A stretch of 14,885 nt of DNA from Chitinophagaceae bacterium (GTDB taxonomy: Bacteria > Bacteroidota > Bacteroidia > Chitinophagales > Chitinophagaceae): the NCBI GenBank assembly GCA_003455235.1, contig DMRT01000139.1, forward strand, positions 1 through 14,885, given 5' to 3'. The stretch's first letter is position 1. The number at the start of each line of letters is the position of its first letter. Both the position numbers and the translations under genes were made by a program. Below the pieces are notes generated by a model. The model was given only the letters and a program-made list of their open reading frames with translations. It searched no databases and had not been told where the DNA came from. Below, piece by piece: positions 1-7,647 of this stretch.

Positions 1-120
1 GCGGGTTTTGTATCTCATGTGCAATGCCTGCGGTGAGTTCCCCCAGTGAAGCCATTTTTTCTGATTGGATGAGCTGGGCCTGCGTAGATTTTAATTTTTC
101 ATGTGCCTCTTCCAGCGCCC
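1..120 (-). other. Out-of-frame continuation of the 7TM sensor kinase: HisKA dimerisation/phosphoacceptor box, partial
   Basis: On the minus strand from about 118 to the window edge, the frame next to that of the preceding sensor half reads [15 protein letters not shown], then [20 protein letters not shown] and QNP. This is a textbook HisKA phosphoacceptor region (His within AHEIQNP) and is nearly identical to residues 1035-1057 of the large kinase at 1475-5362. No start codon precedes it at a sensible place. It is therefore the displaced 3' part of the neighbouring gene and not a separate gene. Adding one T to the TT at 123-124 (minus strand GAGGCTTCAGG) would give ...[12 protein letters not shown]..., a natural linker. 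The ATPase domain must lie beyond position 1. Confidence 0.85.
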
Positions 121-1458
121 TGAAGCCTCCTTTAATTCCGCAGCTTTTTTTAATTCAGCTTCTTTACGGGTATTTTCTGCTTCAAGTTGAAACGATTTTT
201 TCATTTCCAGCTCCAGGTCTTTATGCGTTCCGGATATCTTCCGTGAAAGAAACACGGACATGGATAACAGCAACGGCAACACACCCGTAACATAAATCAG
301 GATATAGAACAGGGAGAGGCTAAAGCGGTCTGTTGCCATTAGAAAAAATAGAACCAGCAGGCTGATACAAAATGCCACAAACCCTGCCCCGATTATCCAT
401 GCCCCGGAAATTTTTTTCCGTATGGCCACTATCGGGATTCTCAACATTTCGGCGAAGCTAATAATGAAAAGAAGGGAGGAAAATAATTGCAAAACAGTAA
501 ACCATGACAGGGCAGCTATTATTAAAGCAACGATTACAAAGAACCAGAATCGCCGTGGGATATTTTCATAAAATAAAGAATACAAAAACAACAAACCTGT
601 TACAGGCATCAGCGCAATATAGGGTAACCAGAGCCTTTTTAATAACAGTACCAGCGACGAGTTGGTATTACCTATTGATTCATGTTCAAGGAACCCCCAT
701 AATGAAATGGCAAATGCAAACAAAGCAAAATAGAAATTGCTTTTTTCACGACGGTAAAAAAGAAAAAGCATTAAATGTATTAAAGCAAATACCAATGGTA
801 TGGCGACAACCCCCGCTTCAAGCCGCCTGAAAAACATCGCATTCAAACGGTTCTGTTGATTCACTTTAACAGCATCGCCAATACCAAAACTAAAACCGGC
901 CTCATTTAAAGTGGGAGGCCTGTTCTTCATTATCGCAAAGCCTGAATAACGGATGGCTATTAGATGCTGAAGGGTAGTAAAAACAACCTGGCAGGGAACG
1001 ACGGTCAATGTATTAAGTCCCTGTTCATCCCTGACGGAGGTTCCCACTTTTCCATATTGGCAAAAGCGTTTTCCGTCAATATATATTTCCGAGGCACCTA
1101 AATGAGACAACAGGTGAACTGCAAGTGGTTTGTTTAGCAATGATGAATCAATGCTTAACCGCAACCTGAACCACCCGGCACCACTCCATCCGCTGCGGGG
1201 TAAGCTATCCAGTTTTAACAACGTACTGGCATCCTCCCAGGCGCTGTCATTGAATTCAGGCAGAGCCCATGCGGCATTGTCACCCGGATGATATTTCCAG
1301 TTTTCCTGAATAGTGTAATATCCCCTTTCCTGAAACGAAGTTGTAATTTTTTGCAGCATGGTATCTGCCAAAAAAACTTCATTTCTTTTTTCCTGGGCAT
1401 TTAGTTGCAATACTAAAAACAGGAAGACCAGCTTAATAAATAATCGTTTTGGGCTCAT
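91..1458 (-). CDS. 7TMR-DISM-type membrane sensor histidine kinase, sensor half (apparent frameshift before kinase core)
   Basis: The 455 residues as read form the sensor half of a membrane histidine kinase. Residues 1-21 are a signal peptide ending LNAQ. Residues ~45-180 form an extracytoplasmic beta-rich domain resembling the 7TMR-DISM/galactose-binding-like folds (GWFRLRL at 95-101, ASEIYIDGK at 122-130). Seven hydrophobic segments follow at about 216-235, 242-258, 276-297, 304-320, 323-338, 353-374 and 382-403, then a charged coiled coil from ~410. The frame ends in an unrelated tail ([10 protein letters not shown]). One base away, the next frame continues smoothly into a HisKA box that runs off the left window edge, so the intact gene should be a full sensor kinase. 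The ATG at 1458 lies 16 bases after the preceding kinase stop, which suggests co-transcription. Ligand unknown. The family and frameshift calls are firm; whether the shift is real or a sequencing error cannot be told here. Confidence 0.85.
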   Translation of the reverse strand: MSPKRLFIKLVFLFLVLQLNAQEKRNEVFLADTMLQKITTSFQERGYYTIQENWKYHPGDNAAWALPEFNDSAWEDASTLLKLDSLPRSGWSGAGWFRLRLSIDSSLLNKPLAVHLLSHLGASEIYIDGKRFCQYGKVGTSVRDEQGLNTLTVVPCQVVFTTLQHLIAIRYSGFAIMKNRPPTLNEAGFSFGIGDAVKVNQQNRLNAMFFRRLEAGVVAIPLVFALIHLMLFLFYRREKSNFYFALFAFAISLWGFLEHESIGNTNSSLVLLLKRLWLPYIALMPVTGLLFLYSLFYENIPRRFWFFVIVALIIAALSWFTVLQLFSSLLFIISFAEMLRIPIVAIRKKISGAWIIGAGFVAFCISLLVLFFLMATDRFSLSLFYILIYVTGVLPLLLSMSVFLSRKISGTHKDLELEMKKSFQLEAENTRKEAELKKAAELKEASGRWKRHMKN

Positions 1459-1474
1459 TATTTAAAATTATTAA

Positions 1475-4400
1475 TCAATTCTGATACGTAACGGGGAGTA
1501 TAACTCTAAATATACTTCCTTCACCTTCCATCGTTTCTACTTTCAACTCACCACCGTGCGCTTTCACAATATCATAGCTCAAACTCAGCCCCAGTCCTGT
1601 TCCTTGTCCGGTTGGCTTGGTGGTGAAGAAGGGCTGGAAGATCTTGTCAATAATATTTTGAGGAATGCCTTTTCCATTGTCGGCGACCCTGATCTCAATC
1701 CCTACTTTTATCTCCACTTTACCATTTATTTTTTTTGTGCTTACTGAAATAGTTGGTTCGAATCCTTCACCCATTTTTTTCTTCTTATCGTCAACCGCAT
1801 AAAACGCGTTCGAGATCAGGTTCAGGATCACCCGGCCGATGTCCTGGGGGATGATGTTGATGTTTCCGATACTCTCATCAAAATCCGTTTTCATGGTGGC
1901 GTTGAAGGATTTGTCCTTTGCCCGAAGTCCATGATAGGCGAGACGGAGGTACTCGTCGCACAGGGCATTGATGTCGGTGGGTTCTTTCACTCCGCTGCTG
2001 CTGCGGCTGTGCTGCAGCATGCCTTTCACAATGCCATCAGCCCGCTTGCCATGATGGTTGATTTTTTCCAAATTCTGAATCACATCATTCATTATTTCTT
2101 TCGCATCTTCTGTATCGCCTTTTTCTATCGCTTCCCTCATTTCATCTAACAGTTCTTTGCTTACTTCACTGAAGTTGTTCACGAAGTTCAGGGGGTTCTG
2201 TATCTCATGGGCAATGCCGGCAGTGAGTTCGCCAAGACTGGCCATCTTTTCAGACTGGATGAGTTGTTTTTGTGTAGCCTGCAGTTCAGTGAGGGCTTCT
2301 TCGGCTTTTTGTTTGGCCTCTTTAATGGCGATGAGATCCTGCTCAGCCTGCAGGGCATGCGCTTCGGCAACCTGCAGGTCGTTGAAACGGGTGTATGTAA
2401 GGTTGAATACAGCGGCAAAACGTTCGAGCAATTGCAGTGTTTCTTCCGGCTGCTCTTCCGGCGAGGCCATGCCGATGAATCCTTTGCTGAAATAAGCGAT
2501 CTCCTGCAATCTCCTTGTTTGCGAAAGCCCGCCTTTGAAGGGAACGTTTATACTGGTGAGGTATTTAAAATAGTCCTGCAGTTCTTCTCCTTCCATATCA
2601 ATGACCAGCGATTTTTTTTCCGTTTTCCACCCGTCCAGCATCTTTTTGAATGTGGGATTATTATTCAGGTCCGTTTCAAATGCCGAGCTCACTTTTGCTC
2701 CATCCTCATCGGTTATCCAGAATTCGGAGCTGCCGGCTTCGTCCTTAATGATGGCGATGTACAAGCGGTTTGGGGCAATGCCCAGGTGAATGAGCTGCCT
2801 GAAGAGAACAGCAGCTGTTTCGGCCAGTTCATCTGACCGTTGCATGGCGAGGGTACGGCTTCTCACTCTTTCCAGCGATGCTTCTACCTGTGCTTCCCTG
2901 GCCTGTGCTTCTGCTTTCTGCAGGTCGAGGAAACGGGTATACGTGCCGTCAAACACCGCAGCAAAACGTTCGAGTATTTTCACTGCGTCATCAGATATGG
3001 GCAATGGCGAAGACATGGAAAGATGTCCTTTTGAAAAGAAGGCAATACTCACGATCCTTCTGCCACCATCGAATTTGGTTGCGATCTCGGTTCCCGTCAT
3101 CTTATTGCGGTAATCGGACCATTGTTGCAACGCTTCTCCTGTAAGTTCAATAACCACCGACCTTGCCTGTGCCCGCCATGCTGTAACAGCAGGTTTTAAT
3201 AAAGTGGGTTCGTCCATGCTTCCATATGCCGGCCGGTTCACCTGCTCCCCGCTGCCTACCCAATCCGTTGCACGGAATTCTATTTCATTCTTTTCTTCAT
3301 TATAAATACCGATCGTTGTTTGTATGAGTTCCTGCTGTGCTAATTTTTTAAATTCCTGGAAAAGCAGCGCCGCTGTACCTGCCAGTTCATCACTTCGTTG
3401 CATGGCCATGGTACGGCTTCTTACTTTTTCGAGAGCCATTTCTGTCTGTGCTTCCTTTGCCTGTGCTTCGGCTTTTTGCAGGTCTAGGAAACGGGTATAG
3501 GTAAGATCAAAAACTTTAGCAAAACGGAGCAGGATGTCGAAATGCTCATCGGATAATGGTTCAAGACTTGCAACGTTGATACCTCCAAAATTGTTGAATG
3601 ATGCCGACAGCAACACCCTTTCCGGCGACCGCATGCCATCCTGTACAACAGCCGGCAGGTTTTTTAATTCTGTTTCATTGAATAAAATATCATCCCAGTT
3701 TATTTTGTCCTGCCCTTTCAGGTCGTATACAAATTTTACATTTTGATTTTTCCATTCGTTCAAAAATTTCAGGTAAGCGGGATGTTCATGATACTTTAAA
3801 AAGAAGCTCATGGGGTTTAACGGATCTTCGCCGTTTGCCATCCACCACCTTGCTGCATGAGTATGCTGTTCAAACACCCAGATGATGCAGCGGGTCAATG
3901 CCAGGTCAAGCTTTGTTAATTCAGTAAACACCGTTCCGATCAGCGCTTTTAGTTCGTCAGAAGAATGCATGGCCATTGCACGGCTCCGCACCCTTTCCAG
4001 TGCTATTTCTATCTGCGCTTCCCTTGCCTGTGCTTCTGCTTTTTGTAAATCCAGAAATCTTGTGTAGGTCTGTTGAAACACTTTTCCAAACCGCATCAAT
4101 ATCTTATTCTCCTCATCAGTATATGGAATGGCTGAGAAATTTTCAATGTACAAGCCGACATTATCCAGTAACACCGTGGACACAGCAAGTCCTTTACATT
4201 GCATATAGAACTTTTTCGCTTCCTCTGGCACGATAAATAATTTAAAAAGGGACTGATAGAATTTGTTTTTTTCTTCAAAATCCAGCAGGTCGGTATGAAA
4301 GGTTGTTCCCATTGTTTTGGCTTCCAGAAAACTGTTCCAGGTAGGGGTATCAAAATAGGGAATGATGGCAAAGAATGGCTCAATGTTGGGGTCGGCCAGC

Positions 4401-5362
4401 CAGATGTGCATGTCATCCTGCGTTTTGTAATCAATATAAAAACCGGCATGCTCCGCATTTATTTTCAACTGAATAAATTGCTCCAGCACCAGGCGTATTA
4501 CTTCTTTCAATTCATCGCTTTTATGCATGGCCATGCTACGGCTCCTTACCCTTTCCAATGCGGCTTCTATCTGTGCCTCCCGGGCCTGTGCTGCTGCTTT
4601 TTCAATATCCAGGAAACGCCGGTACGCCAGTTCAAACACATTGCGGAAACGCCCGAACAATACAATTTCTGATTCCTTCAAAGGCGCATAGGTTGAAATT
4701 CCCAGGGCAACCGGGCCCAGGGAGAACCAATAATAGTTGAGTGATGACGCCACTTCCAGATGCGTATCCACGAACTGGTTGGTGGTTTGCTGAAAAGCAT
4801 ACCAGTCTTTCAGTTCCTTTCCTTCCAGGCTGTGCGTAAAGAACTTGCCGGGGCCGCTCAGCATTTCCCCGGCAAAGGCGGCGGACATGGGATGGTTCTT
4901 ATATTCCACTTCTGTCACCAGGGATTTGTCGTGGAAAGCATAGTATTCAAAATTGGAGTACGTGCCTTTTTCTTCATAGAAAATGGCGGTCTGTACATTG
5001 CGGATCTCTGTTACATTCAGCAGTTCCAGTTGACCCGCGATCATCCGGCATACCGACACCATGTCATCCCGCTTGTTCATGCTCAGGGCAACCGTTCTCA
5101 CTCTTTCCAGGGATGATTCAATTTCCAGTTCTTTATTCTGCGCTTCAACGGCTTTCCGCTTCTGCTCCAGCTCTTCAATGGTTTCCTCTAAAAGAATGGC
5201 GGTGGTATGTTTTACCTTTTCGGTGCGGTCGAGTTTGAACGTGGTTATCTCCAATTCCTTATCCGCATCTTCTGCCGCTTTTGACAAAGCCGTTTTTTCA
5301 TCAGCACTCAACTGCGCTGACTGTTGAATAAGGTCCAATATCTTTTGTATGTGCGGGTTCAT
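1475..5362 (-). CDS. Soluble multi-sensor histidine kinase with five tandem GAF-like repeats
   Basis: This 1295-residue protein has no signal peptide or membrane segment, so it should be a cytoplasmic histidine autokinase that passes phosphate to a response regulator. A coiled coil spans ~30-85. Five sensory units of ~186 residues follow, each opened by a helix of the form LERVRSRxMAMxxSDEL (first E at 86, 270, 456, 645, 831) and closed by RFxxVFxxTYTRFLDLQKAEAQ. A coiled coil at ~1000-1035 leads to HisKA with phosphoacceptor H1052 (AHEIQNP). The ATPase domain is complete: N box around N1185 (NLISNAF), G1 box DNGKGIP at 1228-1234, F box FQPFFTT at 1242-1248 and G2 box GQGTGLGL at 1252-1259. 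There is no receiver domain. The ATG shares its A with the TAA stop of the upstream FIST gene (TAATG), pointing to translational coupling. The units look like GAF-type small-molecule folds by pattern, but I cannot name the exact family or ligand. Confidence 0.9.
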   Translation of the reverse strand: MNPHIQKILDLIQQSAQLSADEKTALSKAAEDADKELEITTFKLDRTEKVKHTTAILLEETIEELEQKRKAVEAQNKELEIESSLERVRTVALSMNKRDDMVSVCRMIAGQLELLNVTEIRNVQTAIFYEEKGTYSNFEYYAFHDKSLVTEVEYKNHPMSAAFAGEMLSGPGKFFTHSLEGKELKDWYAFQQTTNQFVDTHLEVASSLNYYWFSLGPVALGISTYAPLKESEIVLFGRFRNVFELAYRRFLDIEKAAAQAREAQIEAALERVRSRSMAMHKSDELKEVIRLVLEQFIQLKINAEHAGFYIDYKTQDDMHIWLADPNIEPFFAIIPYFDTPTWNSFLEAKTMGTTFHTDLLDFEEKNKFYQSLFKLFIVPEEAKKFYMQCKGLAVSTVLLDNVGLYIENFSAIPYTDEENKILMRFGKVFQQTYTRFLDLQKAEAQAREAQIEIALERVRSRAMAMHSSDELKALIGTVFTELTKLDLALTRCIIWVFEQHTHAARWWMANGEDPLNPMSFFLKYHEHPAYLKFLNEWKNQNVKFVYDLKGQDKINWDDILFNETELKNLPAVVQDGMRSPERVLLSASFNNFGGINVASLEPLSDEHFDILLRFAKVFDLTYTRFLDLQKAEAQAKEAQTEMALEKVRSRTMAMQRSDELAGTAALLFQEFKKLAQQELIQTTIGIYNEEKNEIEFRATDWVGSGEQVNRPAYGSMDEPTLLKPAVTAWRAQARSVVIELTGEALQQWSDYRNKMTGTEIATKFDGGRRIVSIAFFSKGHLSMSSPLPISDDAVKILERFAAVFDGTYTRFLDLQKAEAQAREAQVEASLERVRSRTLAMQRSDELAETAAVLFRQLIHLGIAPNRLYIAIIKDEAGSSEFWITDEDGAKVSSAFETDLNNNPTFKKMLDGWKTEKKSLVIDMEGEELQDYFKYLTSINVPFKGGLSQTRRLQEIAYFSKGFIGMASPEEQPEETLQLLERFAAVFNLTYTRFNDLQVAEAHALQAEQDLIAIKEAKQKAEEALTELQATQKQLIQSEKMASLGELTAGIAHEIQNPLNFVNNFSEVSKELLDEMREAIEKGDTEDAKEIMNDVIQNLEKINHHGKRADGIVKGMLQHSRSSSGVKEPTDINALCDEYLRLAYHGLRAKDKSFNATMKTDFDESIGNINIIPQDIGRVILNLISNAFYAVDDKKKKMGEGFEPTISVSTKKINGKVEIKVGIEIRVADNGKGIPQNIIDKIFQPFFTTKPTGQGTGLGLSLSYDIVKAHGGELKVETMEGEGSIFRVILPVTYQN
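2363..5107 (-). repeat. Five tandem ~186-codon protein repeats inside the large histidine kinase
   Basis: Units start near 5107, 4555, 3997, 3430 and 2872, spaced 184, 186, 189 and 186 codons. The connector helix is strongly conserved (AEAQAREAQIEAALERVRSR in one junction). The globular parts are diverged but keep a common ending: an aromatic-rich strand (AYFSKG, AFFSKG and similar), a short P-rich stretch, then an LxRFxxVFxxTYTRFxDL helix. Units 4 and 5 resemble each other most, with FSKGxxxMxSP shared. Unit 1 is the most diverged, with ERVRTVALSM and AYRRF. This suggests serial internal duplication followed by divergence of the binding pockets. Confidence 0.85.
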
Positions 5363-6501
5363 TATTTTTCTTTAAGTGCCACTACGCAGGTGGTGAGGTT
5401 ATGCATTTCTAAATTTCCCCCGGTGGCCCTGCCCAGTTCGGCGTTGGAGAACATGCCCGCCATGGGTACATTCCATACATTCTTTACGCCTTCCAGTTCT
5501 TTGCTCATTAATGGCCCGAGCGACAATATCCTTCCGGCGCAACTGAATACCACCAGCGCATCGGCTTCGGGCATTTCGGTGGCCTTTAAATTCTCGACGC
5601 CTTTAACCACTTTTTCCATTACATCCCAATCAGGCGGCAAGGAAAACCGCACTTTTGAACCCTGTGGTACAGACCCACTGGTAAAAAATGAACGGTCTGT
5701 CCAGTCTACCTGCAGGCCCGGCCGCATGATGGGGTCACCTTTTTCCCTTTGCAACTGTAGAGGAAAATTGGCAGCTATTTCAATGAGCAGGTTATTGTTT
5801 TCCGGTGTTATATTTTCAAGCCCGCCGTATTTAGCAGTAATGTCAAGCACCGGAATATTATCAACCGTATATACATGATTGCCCTCACTTTTGGTCACAA
5901 TTTTTTCGGTGCCTACCGCCTTCCAGCCACAGGTGGCTATGCCTTTGATCTCCACTTTTGTTTCATCCAGGGCGATACATACCATGCCATTACCGCTTTC
6001 CTTGCCGTTGCTAAATACAACTGTTCCTGAAAATGAGTAATCATCACCCGCCGCCCCTCCATAGGCATTTACCTGTTTGCCGGTAATATCTTCAATGCCA
6101 TGTAATATCTCTTCGCCATCTGCTGCCTGATGACTGGTACCGATTAAAAAAGCCGGAGTTGAAAATTTTTCGCTTGCTTTCAGAGCTATGGCCCTTGCAA
6201 CTTCCCGGTATTTTTTTTCAGGGTACTCTTCAAAATAAACCTGGAAATATTCCTTGTTCATGTCTAGTAAAAGGATGGCGCCTGATGCTTTCTCAGGTAT
6301 TTCATCAATGAATTCGCCATTGGTGGTACAGCCAAAGATGGCTATATCCGCTTCGTCGAACAATTCGCTGATGGCTTTTCTATCCAGGCTTTTTGAAATA
6401 AAACTGATGGCCAAGGTTGGTTTGAAGCCATCTGACATGCTCTGCTCAAACGCGGTTTTAATTTCTTCTGTTGATTTTCCTTTGATTGATTTTGCTTTCA
6501 T
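5362..6501 (-). CDS. FIST domain (FIST_N and FIST_C) sensory protein
   Basis: This is a 379-residue cytoplasmic protein with no signal peptide or membrane helix. FIST_N covers roughly 26-220, with the characteristic GCTTNGE at 57-63 and GGAAGDD at 148-154. FIST_C covers roughly 221-365, with VVFSCAGR at 317-324 and GMFSNAELGR at 349-358, in place of the usual GFYTYGEIGP-like ending. FIST proteins are proposed to be intracellular sensors of small ligands such as amino acids and occur with kinases or chemoreceptors. This one is a stand-alone FIST without a fused output domain. Its ATG overlaps the stop of the upstream NTF2-like gene by one base (TAATG), and its own stop overlaps the start of the large kinase in the same way. 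The likely role is as a sensory input to that kinase; this is inferred from gene order only. Confidence 0.9.
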   Translation of the reverse strand: MKAKSIKGKSTEEIKTAFEQSMSDGFKPTLAISFISKSLDRKAISELFDEADIAIFGCTTNGEFIDEIPEKASGAILLLDMNKEYFQVYFEEYPEKKYREVARAIALKASEKFSTPAFLIGTSHQAADGEEILHGIEDITGKQVNAYGGAAGDDYSFSGTVVFSNGKESGNGMVCIALDETKVEIKGIATCGWKAVGTEKIVTKSEGNHVYTVDNIPVLDITAKYGGLENITPENNNLLIEIAANFPLQLQREKGDPIMRPGLQVDWTDRSFFTSGSVPQGSKVRFSLPPDWDVMEKVVKGVENLKATEMPEADALVVFSCAGRILSLGPLMSKELEGVKNVWNVPMAGMFSNAELGRATGGNLEMHNLTTCVVALKEK

Positions 6502-7040
6502 TATTTCCGCGATAGTTTATTGATGATCGAATCTTCCTGCTGTGCTTTCATCGGTATTACTGAATCCAGTTTGTCATTCGGCACCATGGCGGACAGGATG
6601 TATTGTTTTATTTTCCAGTCATTGCCCTGCTTCACCAGCACGCCCGACCCCCGGCATATTTTCATTTGTGTGTTCAGCAGTTCATCGAACCAGGCCACCC
6701 GGCCGGTGGAATCGAAATAGATGTGTCGTTCCATGCTGCTGAATGACCACGCACGCCCCCGGTCAAAGATGGGTTTGCCCCAGGCCATGAATGCTTTTTT
6801 ATCCCAGCGTTCGGTGGCATCGGTGCCGGTGAAGACGCCGTCTTCGGTATAAAAATCAAAATAGGTTTTGTAATCGGCCCTGGCGGCAGCCAGGTTGAAT
6901 GAATCCAGCAGGGCGCCGACCTGTTTCTTTCCGGCAGCAGTATCAACGCTGGCCGGCTTGTTTTGCGGCGAAGAACAGGCGCTGTACAGCAGCGATAATA
7001 CGGCGAAAAGGGCTACTGCTAACCGGTGGTAATGTTTCAT
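6501..7040 (-). CDS. NTF2-like (SnoaL/DUF4440-type) lipoprotein
   Basis: This 179-residue protein has a lipoprotein signal (hydrophobic stretch 7-18, then LYSAC with the lipidated cysteine at C22), so it should be anchored in the envelope facing the periplasm. Residues ~38-160 match an NTF2-like cone fold: an opening helix (VGALLDSFNLAAARADYKTYF), the FYTEDGVFTGTDATERW segment, and closing strands (WFDELLN, GSGVLVKQGNDWKIKQYIL). Such domains can be enzymes or ligand-binding modules. I see no catalytic set that decides which. The reading frame ends in a TAATG overlap with the FIST gene, so it is co-translated with a cytoplasmic sensor. It may be the periplasmic component of the cassette or simply share its expression. 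The ATG at 7040 lies 28 bases after the stop of the HD-domain gene. Confidence 0.85.
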   Translation of the reverse strand: MKHYHRLAVALFAVLSLLYSACSSPQNKPASVDTAAGKKQVGALLDSFNLAAARADYKTYFDFYTEDGVFTGTDATERWDKKAFMAWGKPIFDRGRAWSFSSMERHIYFDSTGRVAWFDELLNTQMKICRGSGVLVKQGNDWKIKQYILSAMVPNDKLDSVIPMKAQQEDSIINKLSRK

Positions 7041-7068
7041 GATCGGGTGTTTATTATTACTAAATCTG

Positions 7069-7647
7069 TTAATGCTCTTTAATCAGTGTAGCCAGGTAGG
7101 CCTGCTTCAGCGGCTCTTTATATTGCCTGCAGTAGGCAGTGAAGTACCGGTGCTTTTGCAAAAAGGCAACCTGCATCCGGTCCCATTCGGATTTTGTTAC
7201 CGACGGGGTCAGGTGCTGCAGTTCAAGAAAAAAAAGTTCTGCCAGCGGGCCTGCATTTTCTGTACCCAGGTATTCCAGGTCGGCATCGGCAATGATCTCT
7301 TCCAGTTTGTTTTTGGGTGACTGCGGCACGCGGGTGGCCATAATCATGCCGCAGATGGTATTGATTTCACCCGGCGAATAATTGTATTCCGGCAAATGCC
7401 TGCGGGCAAGCATACATCCTTCTTCTTCATGGTTGCGGTAGGTGCTGATGTAGCCGGTGTCGTGCCAGAGGGCAGCGGCGTACAGTAATTCTGTTTCTGT
7501 TTCGGAGCAATCTTCGTGACGGGCTATTTCCAGTACTTTATCGGCCACATACAATGTATGTTCGTAATTGTGGTAAGAATAGAACAAAGGCAGGTTGTCG
7601 TTGAGCAGGTTCACAACAAACGCCTTCATGGCCGCATTACTTTGCAT
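7069..7647 (-). CDS. HD-domain metal-dependent phosphohydrolase
   Basis: This is a 192-residue soluble protein of the HD superfamily, whose members use a His/Asp-bound metal to hydrolyse phosphate esters, often of nucleotides. Visible motifs are YHNYEHT (H26, H30), the LWHDTGY signature (H62, D63), a following RNHEEEG (H73) and the ADADLEYLG segment with D121 and D123. The sequence resembles the small 'predicted metal-dependent HD phosphohydrolase' proteins of Bacteroidota, not RelA/SpoT or dGTPase, whose extra domains it lacks. The substrate is not predictable. The first ATG at 7647 overlaps the end of the YitT-family gene by 11 bases. A second ATG at 7629 (M7) would remove the overlap and leave a 7-base gap, so the start is uncertain. 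Either way it is in an operon with the upstream membrane protein. Confidence 0.85.
   Translation of the reverse strand: MQSNAAMKAFVVNLLNDNLPLFYSYHNYEHTLYVADKVLEIARHEDCSETETELLYAAALWHDTGYISTYRNHEEEGCMLARRHLPEYNYSPGEINTICGMIMATRVPQSPKNKLEEIIADADLEYLGTENAGPLAELFFLELQHLTPSVTKSEWDRMQVAFLQKHRYFTAYCRQYKEPLKQAYLATLIKEH

Noticed and set aside
2207..2836. 209-codon plus-strand open frame opposite the large kinase
   Set aside because: It lies wholly antisense to well-supported kinase coding sequence with intact motifs. Its translation shows no recognisable domain, so it is a shadow of the coding strand.
2363..5107. The repeats in the large kinase as evidence of misassembly
   Set aside because: The five units are well diverged at DNA and protein level, keep one frame and differ slightly in length, as expected from old duplications and not from assembly collapse or expansion.
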